Shown here: piece by piece, positions 38,691 to 47,600 of the stretch
Numbering within the stretch: the first letter of the stretch is position 1
Layout of the letters: each line of letters starts with the position of its first letter
Source: Brasilonema sp. CT11
Lineage (GTDB): Bacteria > Cyanobacteriota > Cyanobacteriia > Cyanobacteriales > Nostocaceae
Length of the DNA: 64,000 bases
Direction of reading: 5' to 3'
NCBI RefSeq assembly: GCF_017982655.1
Contig: NZ_JABXYX010000020.1
Coordinates: 36,706 to 100,705 of the forward strand
Notes under the pieces: model-generated
Databases searched by the model: none
What the model saw: only the letters and a program-made list of their open reading frames with translations
Told to the model about the DNA's origin: nothing
Program-made: the position numbers and the translations under genes

Positions 38691-40262
38691 ATGAGTGATC
38701 TTTCCCAAAAAATTGCTGCTCTTTCCCCAGAGAGACTTAAACTTCTTGCACAACGGCTAAGCAAGAAACAAGGGGACATCGTCTCACAAACACAAATAAA
38801 ATGCCAAAGTCGCGAAACCAACTCATTTCCCCTATCCTTTGCCCAGCAGCGCCTGTGGTTCCTCAACCAGTTGCAGCCCGGTCATAGCGCCTACAACATC
38901 TTCCAGTCCATGCGCCTGACAGGATGGCTAAATGTGGCGGCGCTAGAGAAAAGCTTCAACGAAGTCATCAGGCGTCACGAAATCTTAAGAACCACATTCA
39001 CTACAGTGGATGGACAAGCAATACAAGTTATTGCTCCTAGCCTGACTTTCAGACTACCAGTGATAGACTTGCAAGAACTGCCCATAGACTTGAGGGAAGC
39101 TGAGGTTCTGCGACTGGCTCATGAAGAAGCTCAACACTCCTTCAACTTAGCCAAAGGTCCCTTACTCAGAGTTACTCTACTGCGGCAAACTGAGACAGAT
39201 CATGCGTTACTGTTGACAATGCATCACATCATCTCTGACGGCTGGTCAATAGGCGTGCTTATTGGTGAGATCGCAGTTCTTTACGAAGCTTTATCCAGCG
39301 GAAAACCTAGCCTTAGGCACGCTACGCTAACAGCGCTTCCTGAACTATCCATCCAGTATGCAGATTTTGCAGTTTGGCAGCGACAATGGTTACAAGGAGA
39401 GCAACTAGAAACTCAACTTGCTTACTGGAAGCAGCAACTGGGTGGTAAACTACCTGTACTGGAACTCCCCACTGACCGTCCCCGACCAGCAATTCAGACT
39501 TTCTCAGGAGCAAGAGAATCTCTGACGTTACCCAAAACCTTATCCGAGAAGCTTAAGGCTCTGAATCAACGCCAAGGTATTACGCTATTTATGATACTGC
39601 TTGCAGCGTTTGGGACTTTGCTTTTCTGGTACACAGGGCAAGAAGATATCGTCGTGGGTACTGATATCGCCAACCGCAACCAAGCTGAGACAAAGGAATT
39701 AATCGGGTTCTTTGCCAACCAACTGGTGTTGCGTACGGATTTATCGGGAAATCCTACTTTTCTAAAGTTGTTGGAACGAGTGCGCGAAATGACCCTGGAA
39801 GCTTATGCTCACCAAGATCTGCCCTTTGATAAGCTGGTAGATGCTCTGAATCCGAAACGGGAGTTGAACCGCTCACCGTTGTTTCAAGTCAAGCTAGTTT
39901 TGGAAAATACCCAAACTCCATCCTTGAAGCTTCCAGATCTGACTATAAGCCCCCTAAAGGTCGAAAACAAAACAGTACAGTTTGACTTGCTCCTAGAGCT
40001 TAACGAGACAGAGCAAGGACTCTTTGGTATATGGGAATATAATACTGATCTATTTGACACTGCCACTATTGTCCAGATGTCGAGAAATTTTGAAGCGCTT
40101 TTAGGCAAGATTGCGACACATCCAGAAGCCAAGTTGAGTGAGTTAAAAACAATTCTTTCTGAAGCAGACAAGCAGCAGAACCTTGCTCAAGAGCAAACCT
40201 ATGAAAGCACTATACAGAAAAAATTAAGAAACGTTAAACGTAGAGCTAATAGCAGATTATAA
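38691..40262 (+). CDS. Stand-alone NRPS condensation domain (523 aa)
   Basis: The N-terminal 45 residues (KIAALSPERLKLLAQRL) are the helical linker typical of cyanobacterial NRPS starts. One C domain follows: LSFAQQRLWFLNQLQ near 45, HHIISDGW near 181, then the usual DRPRPA, GTDIANRN and ALNPKRELNRSPLFQVK blocks. It ends in a basic tail (LRNVKRRANSRL). There is no A or carrier domain. It lies upstream of dioxygenase 4 and the His-like I-A-PCP protein, so it supplies the missing C of that module, exactly as the C-terminal C domains do elsewhere in the cluster. A short repeat insertion adds about seven residues near 210. A G-rich ribosome site (CAGGGGG) precedes ATG 38691. Confidence 0.92.
   Translation: MSDLSQKIAALSPERLKLLAQRLSKKQGDIVSQTQIKCQSRETNSFPLSFAQQRLWFLNQLQPGHSAYNIFQSMRLTGWLNVAALEKSFNEVIRRHEILRTTFTTVDGQAIQVIAPSLTFRLPVIDLQELPIDLREAEVLRLAHEEAQHSFNLAKGPLLRVTLLRQTETDHALLLTMHHIISDGWSIGVLIGEIAVLYEALSSGKPSLRHATLTALPELSIQYADFAVWQRQWLQGEQLETQLAYWKQQLGGKLPVLELPTDRPRPAIQTFSGARESLTLPKTLSEKLKALNQRQGITLFMILLAAFGTLLFWYTGQEDIVVGTDIANRNQAETKELIGFFANQLVLRTDLSGNPTFLKLLERVREMTLEAYAHQDLPFDKLVDALNPKRELNRSPLFQVKLVLENTQTPSLKLPDLTISPLKVENKTVQFDLLLELNETEQGLFGIWEYNTDLFDTATIVQMSRNFEALLGKIATHPEAKLSELKTILSEADKQQNLAQEQTYESTIQKKLRNVKRRANSRL
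39311..39331 (+). repeat. About 21-nt in-frame insertion in a C domain
   Basis: The sequence around CTTAGGCACGCTACGCTAAC encodes LRHATLTA where sister C domains read GKPSPLPEL. It resembles the GCTACGCTAACAGC-type palindromes common in Nostoc intergenic DNA. Exact ends are uncertain by a few bases. Confidence 0.55.
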
Positions 40263-40281
40263 GCAGAAGGAAATACAAATC

Positions 40282-41310
40282 ATGACAAAAATTGAATCTC
40301 TAGCTTCTGTAAGACGTAAAGCTGTCAACATATCCCAAGAAGACTTAATAAAAACAGAGTTTCTCCAGCCAGGAACCAACTTTCCTTTGGTGATAAAGCC
40401 TTGCATAAAAGGTGTGAATCTGCAAGACTGGGCTAAGAACAATCGGGATTTTTTGAAAACCGAATTATTAAAATATGGAGCCATACTTTTTCGGGATTTC
40501 AAAGTCAAATCATTAGAGGAATTTGAGCAAATAATCGCAGCTATTTGTGGAGAAGCAATGGAGTATCGTTATCGGGCATCTCCACGAACCCAAGTAGGTG
40601 GTAGAATTTACACTTCAACTGACTACCCTGCCGAACAAAGTATCTTTCCTCACAATGAACACGCTTATTCTCCTACTTTTCCATTGAAAATATTTTTCTT
40701 TTGTTTAACTCCAGCGCAGTCAGGAGGAGAAACTCCAATTGGTGGTTGTCGAAAAGTGTTTGAGCGTATTGATCAAACCATACGCGATCGCTTTATCGAA
40801 AAGAAGGTGATGTATATGCGTAACTTTGGCGATGGATTTGGTCTTCCTTGGCAAACTGTATTTCAAACAACAGACAAAACAAAGGTAAAGGAATATTGCC
40901 AAAGCAACGGAATTGAGGTTGAATGGAAACAAGGCGATCGCTTAAGAACTAGACAAGTTGGACCAGCTATTATCAAGCATCCCCAAACGGGTGAAATGGT
41001 CTGGTTCAATCACGCCACTTTTTTCCATGTTTCCACATTGGAAGCGACAATACGCGATTCGTTGTTGACAAATTTAAAAGAAGAAGACTTACCAACTAAC
41101 ACATATTACGGGGATGGATCTCCAATTGAGCCATCAGTCTTAGCCCATTTGAGAGAAGCTTATCAACAGGAAATGGTCACCTTTTCCTGGCAAAAAGGAG
41201 ATGTATTGATGCTGGACAATATGTTATCAATACATGCTCGCAAGCCATTTGTCGCTCCAAGAAAAATTTTAGTAGGAATGGCTGAACCATATAGTCCCCA
41301 AAGCATTTAA
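40282..41310 (+). CDS. SyrP-like Fe(II)/2-oxoglutarate dioxygenase 4
   Basis: A 342-residue TauD-superfamily hydroxylase with iron ligands in PHNEHAY (His and Glu near 124) and the distal His in SIHARK near 317. ATG 40282 is preceded by AAGGA. It is most similar to dioxygenase 1 (shared GDGFGLPWQTVFQTT and WFNHA.FFHVSTLEATIRD-like stretch), unlike dioxygenases 2 and 3. It lies 19 nt upstream of the I-A-PCP protein whose pocket resembles a His code. Interface-associated hydroxylases that make beta-hydroxyhistidine are known in siderophore pathways (the corrugatin group), so His beta-hydroxylation is the working assignment. The small ligand-region change from HGR to HAR is unique among the four. 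Confidence 0.88.
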   Translation: MTKIESLASVRRKAVNISQEDLIKTEFLQPGTNFPLVIKPCIKGVNLQDWAKNNRDFLKTELLKYGAILFRDFKVKSLEEFEQIIAAICGEAMEYRYRASPRTQVGGRIYTSTDYPAEQSIFPHNEHAYSPTFPLKIFFFCLTPAQSGGETPIGGCRKVFERIDQTIRDRFIEKKVMYMRNFGDGFGLPWQTVFQTTDKTKVKEYCQSNGIEVEWKQGDRLRTRQVGPAIIKHPQTGEMVWFNHATFFHVSTLEATIRDSLLTNLKEEDLPTNTYYGDGSPIEPSVLAHLREAYQQEMVTFSWQKGDVLMLDNMLSIHARKPFVAPRKILVGMAEPYSPQSI

Positions 41311-41329
41311 TTGACACAGAGGTATAAAT

Positions 41330-44300
41330 ATGCAAGCAGAAAGTATGGAGGGGTTTCAACTTTCACCTCAGCAAGAGCATTTATGGTTACTGCAACAAAT
41401 TGATAAAAGTGAAGCTTATCGTAGTAATTGTGCAATTTTAATTGAAGGTCATGTCAAGATAAATAATTTAGAATTGGCATTACAAGATATTGTCGCTCGC
41501 CATGAGATACTCCGTACCTGTTTTCCTTGTCTACCTGGGATGACTCTTCCAGTGCAGGTTATTACAAACCGCAAATTAAAATTAGACACTAAGCACAATC
41601 TTTGTAGTTTGAGTCCTCAACAAAAAGAAGCTAAGATTGAGGCAATATTTCAGCAATTTAACCAGCTGCCTTTTGACTATGAACAAGGTTCAATTTTACA
41701 AACATCCCTTATAAGTTTATCGCCAGAGAAACATCTGTTGTTTATTGGTTTGCCTGCTCTTTGCGGAGATAATGCAAGTCTGGATAATCTGGTACAAAAA
41801 ATTGCTATTTTTTATTCCAAGGAATCGCCAGATGAACTATCTGAAGAACCACTACAATACGCAGATTTTTCGGAATGGCAAAATCAAATACTTGAGGCAG
41901 AAGAAACGGCAGTAGGAAGAAAGTATTGGAGTAAACAAGATTATTCGGATTTGAGAAAGTTCCAACTTCCTTTTGAAAACTCTCTTTCGGAAAAACAAAA
42001 ATTTGAACCTAAATTAGTAAGTTCAAGAATTGCACCTGAACTCATAGAAAAAATTGAAGTATTAGCCCATAAGTATAATACATCTGCTTCTATATTTTAT
42101 TTAACTTGCTGGTTGATTCTGCTTTGGCGGCTGATTGGACAATCCCAGATGATAGTTGGTAAAGCTGTTGATGGCAGAAAATATGATGAACTAAAAAAAG
42201 CATTAGGGCTGTTCGCTAAATACTTACCACTTCATTGTGATTTACAAGAGAATTTACGGTTTCGTCAAATTATACAGGAAATTCATGAATCTGTAGAATC
42301 TATCTACAAATGGCAGGAGGGTTTTACTTGGGAACAAATATCATCGGATACCAAATCAGATAATTTGCCTTTTTTCCCTTTTTGCTTTGATTTTGAGTCA
42401 GAAGAACCAAAGTATTTTGCAGATAATATCGCATTTTCAATTTACAAGCGTTACACCTGCATTGAGCGTTTCAAAATAAAGCTCTCTTGTCGGGAAAGAG
42501 ATGATTTCCTAATTACAGAATTTTCTTATGATTCTAACCTGTTTTGTGCAAAGGATATTGAAAGTTTAGCAGAGCAATTTCACAAGTTAGTAGAAAGTGT
42601 TGTAAATCATCCAGAAGCTGCGATTAGTGAATTAGAAATTTTAAGCGATCGCCACCTCCATCAACTTCTCGTCGAGTTTAATCAAACACAAGCTGACTAC
42701 CCACAAGACAAGTGTATTCACCGTTTATTTGAAGAACAAGCAGAACGTACACCAAACAATATTGCGGTTACATTTTTTGACGAAAAACTCACCTACCATG
42801 AGCTAAACACTCGTGCCAACAAAATAGCTCACTACTTGCAACGGCTAGGAGTTGGAGCAGATGTACTGGTGGGAATTTGTGTTGAGCGAAGCCTTGAAAT
42901 GATTGTTGGTATCCTTGGCATTCTCAAAGCTGGCGGAGCTTATGTACCACTCGACCCAGCTTATCCTAAAGAGCGCTTAGCCTTTATATTAGAAGATACT
43001 CAAACATCAGTATTATTAACTCAGCAGCGATTACAGGAAAGTTTACCTGCTCACAACGCCCAAACGATTTGCTTGGACACAGATTGGGAAACAATTGCTC
43101 AAGAAAGTGAGGAAAATCCCGCTCTCAAAACGTGTCCTGAAAACTTGGCTTATGTCATCTACACTTCCGGTTCTACAGGCAAACCTAAGGGAGTGCAGAT
43201 TGCACATCAAAACCTAGTTCATTCAACGACTGCTCGTACTACTTATTACCAAGAAACAGTTACCAGCTTCTTATTGCTTTCTTCGTTTGCTTTTGATAGT
43301 TCTGTTGCGGGTATTTTTTGGACACTTTGCTCTGGAGGAACTCTTTGTCTTCCCCAAGAAGGCTTACAACTGGAGATACCAAAACTGGTAGAGTTAATCG
43401 CCCAAAATCATGTCTCCCATCTATTAAGCCTTCCTTCTCTGTATGCTCTCCTATTGGAGGAGACAAAAGCCGAGCAGTTAACATCACTTCGTACCGTGAT
43501 TGTTGCGGGTGAGTCTTGTCCAACAGAGTTGGTGCAACGTCACTACCAATTGTTGTCAGAAACATCTCTGTTTAATGAGTATGGACCAACAGAAGCAACA
43601 GTGTGGAGTAGTGTATATCACTGCCCTTCGGGGAGAACCTCCGGTTCCGCTTCGCTAACGCAGTCGCCTAGGTCGGGAAACCCTCCTTCAGCGCTGTCTC
43701 ACCATTCTCAACAAACTAGAAAGCAAGTCTCGATTGGTTCCCCCATTACCAATACGCAAATCTATATACTAGACTCTCATTTGCGTCCTGTCCCCATTGG
43801 CGTTATCGGCGAAGTCTATATCAGTGGTGATGGCTTGGCTAGAGGTTATCTCAATCAGCCTGCTGTAACTAGCGAAAAGTTTATTCCTAATCCCTTTGGC
43901 GATGCTCGCCCAGGAATGCGCCTGTACAAAACGGGAGATTCAGCTTGTTATCTGAGCGATGGAAACATTGAATTTCTTGGCAGGCTTGATCACCAGGTTA
44001 AAATCCGGGGTTACCGTATTGAATTGGGAGAGATTGAGGCGGTACTGAGTCAACACCCACAGGTACAGGAAGTTGTAGTTCAAGCTCGCAAGGATGAACT
44101 TAAAGATATGCAAGTTGTGGCATATCTTGTTGCCAACCAGCAGAGCGCTCCTTTCCAGAGCGAACTTCGGCGCTATTTGTTAGATAAGTTGCCTGAATAC
44201 ATGGTACCATCAGCCTTTGTTCTGCTGAAGGAAATGCCACTGTTGCCCAATGGCAAAATAGATCGCCGGGTACTACCTGAGCAGCCACAGCTTGATCTGG

Positions 44301-44650
44301 AAGAAAACTTTGTCGCTCCTGAAACGGAACTTGAGCAAACTATTGCAATAATTTGGCAAGAGGTGCTTCAGATTAAGAAAGTCGGTATTCATCACAATTT
44401 CTTTGATCTCGGCGGTCATTCATTGCTGATGGTTCAGGTACATAGCAAACTGTATCAAACTCTTAACAGAGATATATCAATTGTAGAAATGTTTCAATAT
44501 CCAACTATTAGCACGTTGGCGAAACATTTCAGTCAACAATTAGAAGAAAAGACTTCTTTTCAACCAAGCCATGAGTTAGTTGAAACTCGTAGAGAATCGA
44601 AGAAGCAACAAAGGCAACTCCGACAAAAACATCGGGAAACCAATCAGTAG
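41330..44650 (+). CDS. NRPS, interface-like domain-A (His-like)-PCP (1106 aa)
   Basis: The I domain (1-430) begins GFQLSPQQEHLWLLQQ and has LPALCGD in place of HHxxxDG. The A domain (about 455-990) has YTSGSTGKPKG near 610. Its pocket reads D S A L I A E V W K, sharing seven of ten positions with the bacitracin His code DSELTAEVCK, so His is the best guess, not certain. A repeat-derived insertion of about 27 residues lies after the A5 motif (43624-43702). PCP FFDLGGHSLLMVQ has its Ser near 1030. There is no C domain; the stand-alone C gene upstream supplies it. The tail is strongly basic (RRESKKQQRQLRQKH). An AGAGG ribosome site precedes ATG 41330. The chain passes to the KS of the next protein. 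Confidence 0.9.
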   Translation: MQAESMEGFQLSPQQEHLWLLQQIDKSEAYRSNCAILIEGHVKINNLELALQDIVARHEILRTCFPCLPGMTLPVQVITNRKLKLDTKHNLCSLSPQQKEAKIEAIFQQFNQLPFDYEQGSILQTSLISLSPEKHLLFIGLPALCGDNASLDNLVQKIAIFYSKESPDELSEEPLQYADFSEWQNQILEAEETAVGRKYWSKQDYSDLRKFQLPFENSLSEKQKFEPKLVSSRIAPELIEKIEVLAHKYNTSASIFYLTCWLILLWRLIGQSQMIVGKAVDGRKYDELKKALGLFAKYLPLHCDLQENLRFRQIIQEIHESVESIYKWQEGFTWEQISSDTKSDNLPFFPFCFDFESEEPKYFADNIAFSIYKRYTCIERFKIKLSCRERDDFLITEFSYDSNLFCAKDIESLAEQFHKLVESVVNHPEAAISELEILSDRHLHQLLVEFNQTQADYPQDKCIHRLFEEQAERTPNNIAVTFFDEKLTYHELNTRANKIAHYLQRLGVGADVLVGICVERSLEMIVGILGILKAGGAYVPLDPAYPKERLAFILEDTQTSVLLTQQRLQESLPAHNAQTICLDTDWETIAQESEENPALKTCPENLAYVIYTSGSTGKPKGVQIAHQNLVHSTTARTTYYQETVTSFLLLSSFAFDSSVAGIFWTLCSGGTLCLPQEGLQLEIPKLVELIAQNHVSHLLSLPSLYALLLEETKAEQLTSLRTVIVAGESCPTELVQRHYQLLSETSLFNEYGPTEATVWSSVYHCPSGRTSGSASLTQSPRSGNPPSALSHHSQQTRKQVSIGSPITNTQIYILDSHLRPVPIGVIGEVYISGDGLARGYLNQPAVTSEKFIPNPFGDARPGMRLYKTGDSACYLSDGNIEFLGRLDHQVKIRGYRIELGEIEAVLSQHPQVQEVVVQARKDELKDMQVVAYLVANQQSAPFQSELRRYLLDKLPEYMVPSAFVLLKEMPLLPNGKIDRRVLPEQPQLDLEENFVAPETELEQTIAIIWQEVLQIKKVGIHHNFFDLGGHSLLMVQVHSKLYQTLNRDISIVEMFQYPTISTLAKHFSQQLEEKTSFQPSHELVETRRESKKQQRQLRQKHRETNQ
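43624..43702 (+). repeat. About 80-nt palindromic repeat inserted in an A domain
   Basis: The stretch CCCTTCGGGGAGAACCTCCG through CGCTTCGCTAACGCAGTCGC and CTTCAGCGCTGTCTCACC is the kind of GC-rich interspersed repeat found in filamentous cyanobacterial genomes. It encodes PSGRTSGSASLTQ and more, between the A5 motif and GSPITNTQIY, with no counterpart in the other A domains. It stays in frame. Ends are approximate. Confidence 0.7.
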
Positions 44651-44651
44651 C

Positions 44652-44657
44652 AGGAGG
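44652..44657 (+). promoter_or_regulatory. Ribosome binding site fixing the start at 44664
   Basis: AGGAGG lies 6 nt before ATG 44664. It selects this start over an in-frame TTG at 44580 that would overlap the upstream gene by about 70 nt. Confidence 0.75.
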
Positions 44658-44663
44658 CTTTCT

Positions 44664-47600
44664 ATGAATAACTCAGATGCATTTGATTGCCCCGATGAAA
44701 TAGCGATCGTTGGCATGACTGGCCGTTTTCCTGGAGCGAAAAATATTGAACAGTTTTGGCAGAATCTGCGAGATGGTGTAGAGTCAATTTCTTTTTTCAG
44801 TGATGAAGAACTCTTATCTTCTGGAATTGACCCTGATAGGTTGAGTCAACCTCAGTATGTAAAAGCAGGGGCTGTATTAGAAGATATTGAATTATTTGAC
44901 GCTTCATTCTTTGACTTTTCTCCGAAAGAAGCCCAAATCACTGACCCCCAACATCGTTTATTCCTGGAGTGTGCTTGGGAGGCTCTTGAAGAAGCTGGCT
45001 ACGACTCCCTAACATATACAGGTCGGATTGGTGTTTACGCTGGTGTCAGTTTAAGTACTTACTTTTTATCAAATATTTATACAAAACCCGAAATTATAGA
45101 ATCAGTGGGCAGTTACCGAACTTCGATTGGAAATAGTAAAGATTTCCTGCCCACGTATGTGTCATATAAATTAAACCTCACCGGACCAAGCATTAATGTC
45201 CAAACTGCCTGCTCCACTTCATTAGTTGCCGTTCATTTAGCTTGCCAAAGCTTACTGAATGGTGAAAGTGACATTGCTCTGGCTGGTGGTGTTTCGATCC
45301 AAGTGCCACACAAAGCAGGTTATCGCTATCAGGAAGGGGGAATTATGTCTCCCGACGGACATTGCCGTGCTTTTGATGCCAAAGCACAAGGAACTATTAG
45401 CGGTAACGGTGTTGGTATTATTATTCTAAAGCGATTAGAAGATGCTTTAACAGATAGAGATTATATTCATGCTATTATTAAAGGCTCAGCTATTAATAAC
45501 GACGGTTCTTTAAAAGTTGGCTACACAGCTCCCAGTGTAGATGGGCAAGCGAAAGTGATTGCCGAGGCTCTTGCAATGGCTGGGGTCGAACCTTCGACGA
45601 TTAGCTATATAGAGACTCATGGCACGGGAACAATTTTAGGTGATCCGATTGAAATTGCAGCACTGACACAAGCTTTTCGCACCACAGATAAAAAGAACTT
45701 TTGTGGCATCGGTTCAGTAAAAACTAATATCGGACACCTGGATGCTGCGGCTGGTGTTGCGGGTTTGATCAAAGCGGTTCTCGCACTTAAACACACACAA
45801 GTACCACCTAGCTTGCATTTCGAGCAGCCTAATCCCAAAATTGACTTTGCTAACAGTCCCTTCTACGTCAATTCCACGCTTTTGGAATGGAACACGAATG
45901 GAACCCCCCGCCGTGCCGGAGTTAGTTCCTTTGGTATTGGTGGAACCAATGCTCATGTCATTCTTGAAGAAGCCCCAGTTGCCGAACCCTCAATTTCTTC
46001 TCGTCCCTGGCAGTTATTAGTACTCTCTGCCAAAACAGCATCAGCACTGGAGACTGCCACTGCAAATTTAGTTCAACATCTCAAGCAGCATCCTGATCTT
46101 AACCTCGCTGATGTCGCTTACACCCAGTGTGTGGGTCGTCGAGCTTTTGACCATCGCCGGACAGTGGTTTGCCAAAATCTTGACGATGCAGTAAAAGTTC
46201 TAGAACCCCCAGATCCACAACGGGTTTTTACCCACTACACCGAACCCTGTGCGCGGCAGGTTGCATTTATGTTTCCTGGACAAGGTGCCCAGTATGTGGA
46301 CATGGGTAAACAGTTGTACGAAACTGAGCCAATTTTCACTGAACAGATTGATGAGTGTTCGTACCTTCTCAAATCTTACCTGGGGTTAGACCTGCGTACG
46401 TTACTGTATCCGGATGTGCAACAAAAAGAAGCTGCAGCACAGGAGTTGAAGCAGACTCATCTTACTCAGCCAGCACTATTTATAATAGAGTACGCCTTGG
46501 CTCAATTGTGGATGACTTGGGGTATACGTCCTTCTGCAATGATTGGTCATAGCATAGGAGAATATGTTGCTGCTTGCTTAGCTGGGGTGTTTTCTTTAGA
46601 AGACGCCTTGCTGCTGGTAGCGACTCGTGGGCGACTGATACAGCAACTTCCTTCGGGGACAATGCTAGCAATACCACTATCTCAGAAAGAAATCCAACCC
46701 CTGCTACACGAGAAACTCTCCTTAGCTGCAATCAACGGACCAGATCTGTGTGTGGTTTCTGGAGTGGAAGAAGCAGTTGATGACTTACAAAAACAATTGA
46801 CCGACCAAGGTGTGGACTGTCGCCGTCTGCATACTTCCCATGCCTTTCATTCCCAAATGATGGACTCAATTCTAGAGCCATTCAAGCAGCTGGTCAGCAA
46901 AATCAGCCTTAATTCTCCAAAAATTCCTTTTGTATCTAACGTCACTGGTACTTGGATAACCGCAGCACAAGCAACAGACCCGAAATACTGGGCAAGACAT
47001 TTACGACAAACAGTACGCTTTAGCGAGGGAATCGCCGAATTGCTGCAACAGCCGGAGCAAATTCTCTTGGAGGTTGGTCCTGGGAAGACATTAAGTACCT
47101 TGGCTAACAAGCAAAAAGCGTCTGAACAAGTAGTTCTTTCTTCACTAAGACATCCACAGAACCAACAATCAGATGTGGCGTTTTTACTAAATACGTTGGG
47201 CAGACTTTGGCTAGAGGGAATAAATGTTGATTGGTCAGAATTTTATGCCCACGAGCAACGTCATCGTATCCCCTTGCCAACATATCCTTTCGAGCGAAAA
47301 AGATACTGGATTGAGCCTATCTTAGCTAATGATGACAATCCATCGGCTAAAAAGGAAATTTCTGTGTCTCAACCAGAAAATGTCATCACCAACTCACAGC
47401 CACCATCATCAATCAAAACTCCAGATACACAAGTAGTCAACCAAAAACAGGAGAAACCTGTAGCAAATACAGCTATTGAACAGATCATTTCCCAGCATCT
47501 TCAGGTGATGTCTAAACTGGTAGACTTATTATCACAGGGAAGTTTACCCAAGGAAGTTTTGCCTTCATTGGAAGCTATCCAATCTTCTCCTCTCCATCAA

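Noticed and set aside
44580..44663. N-terminal extension of the KS-AT-AMT-ACP protein from a TTG at 44580
   Set aside because: It overlaps the upstream gene, and AGGAGG lies 6 nt before ATG 44664, where the KS N-terminus aligns with its paralogues.
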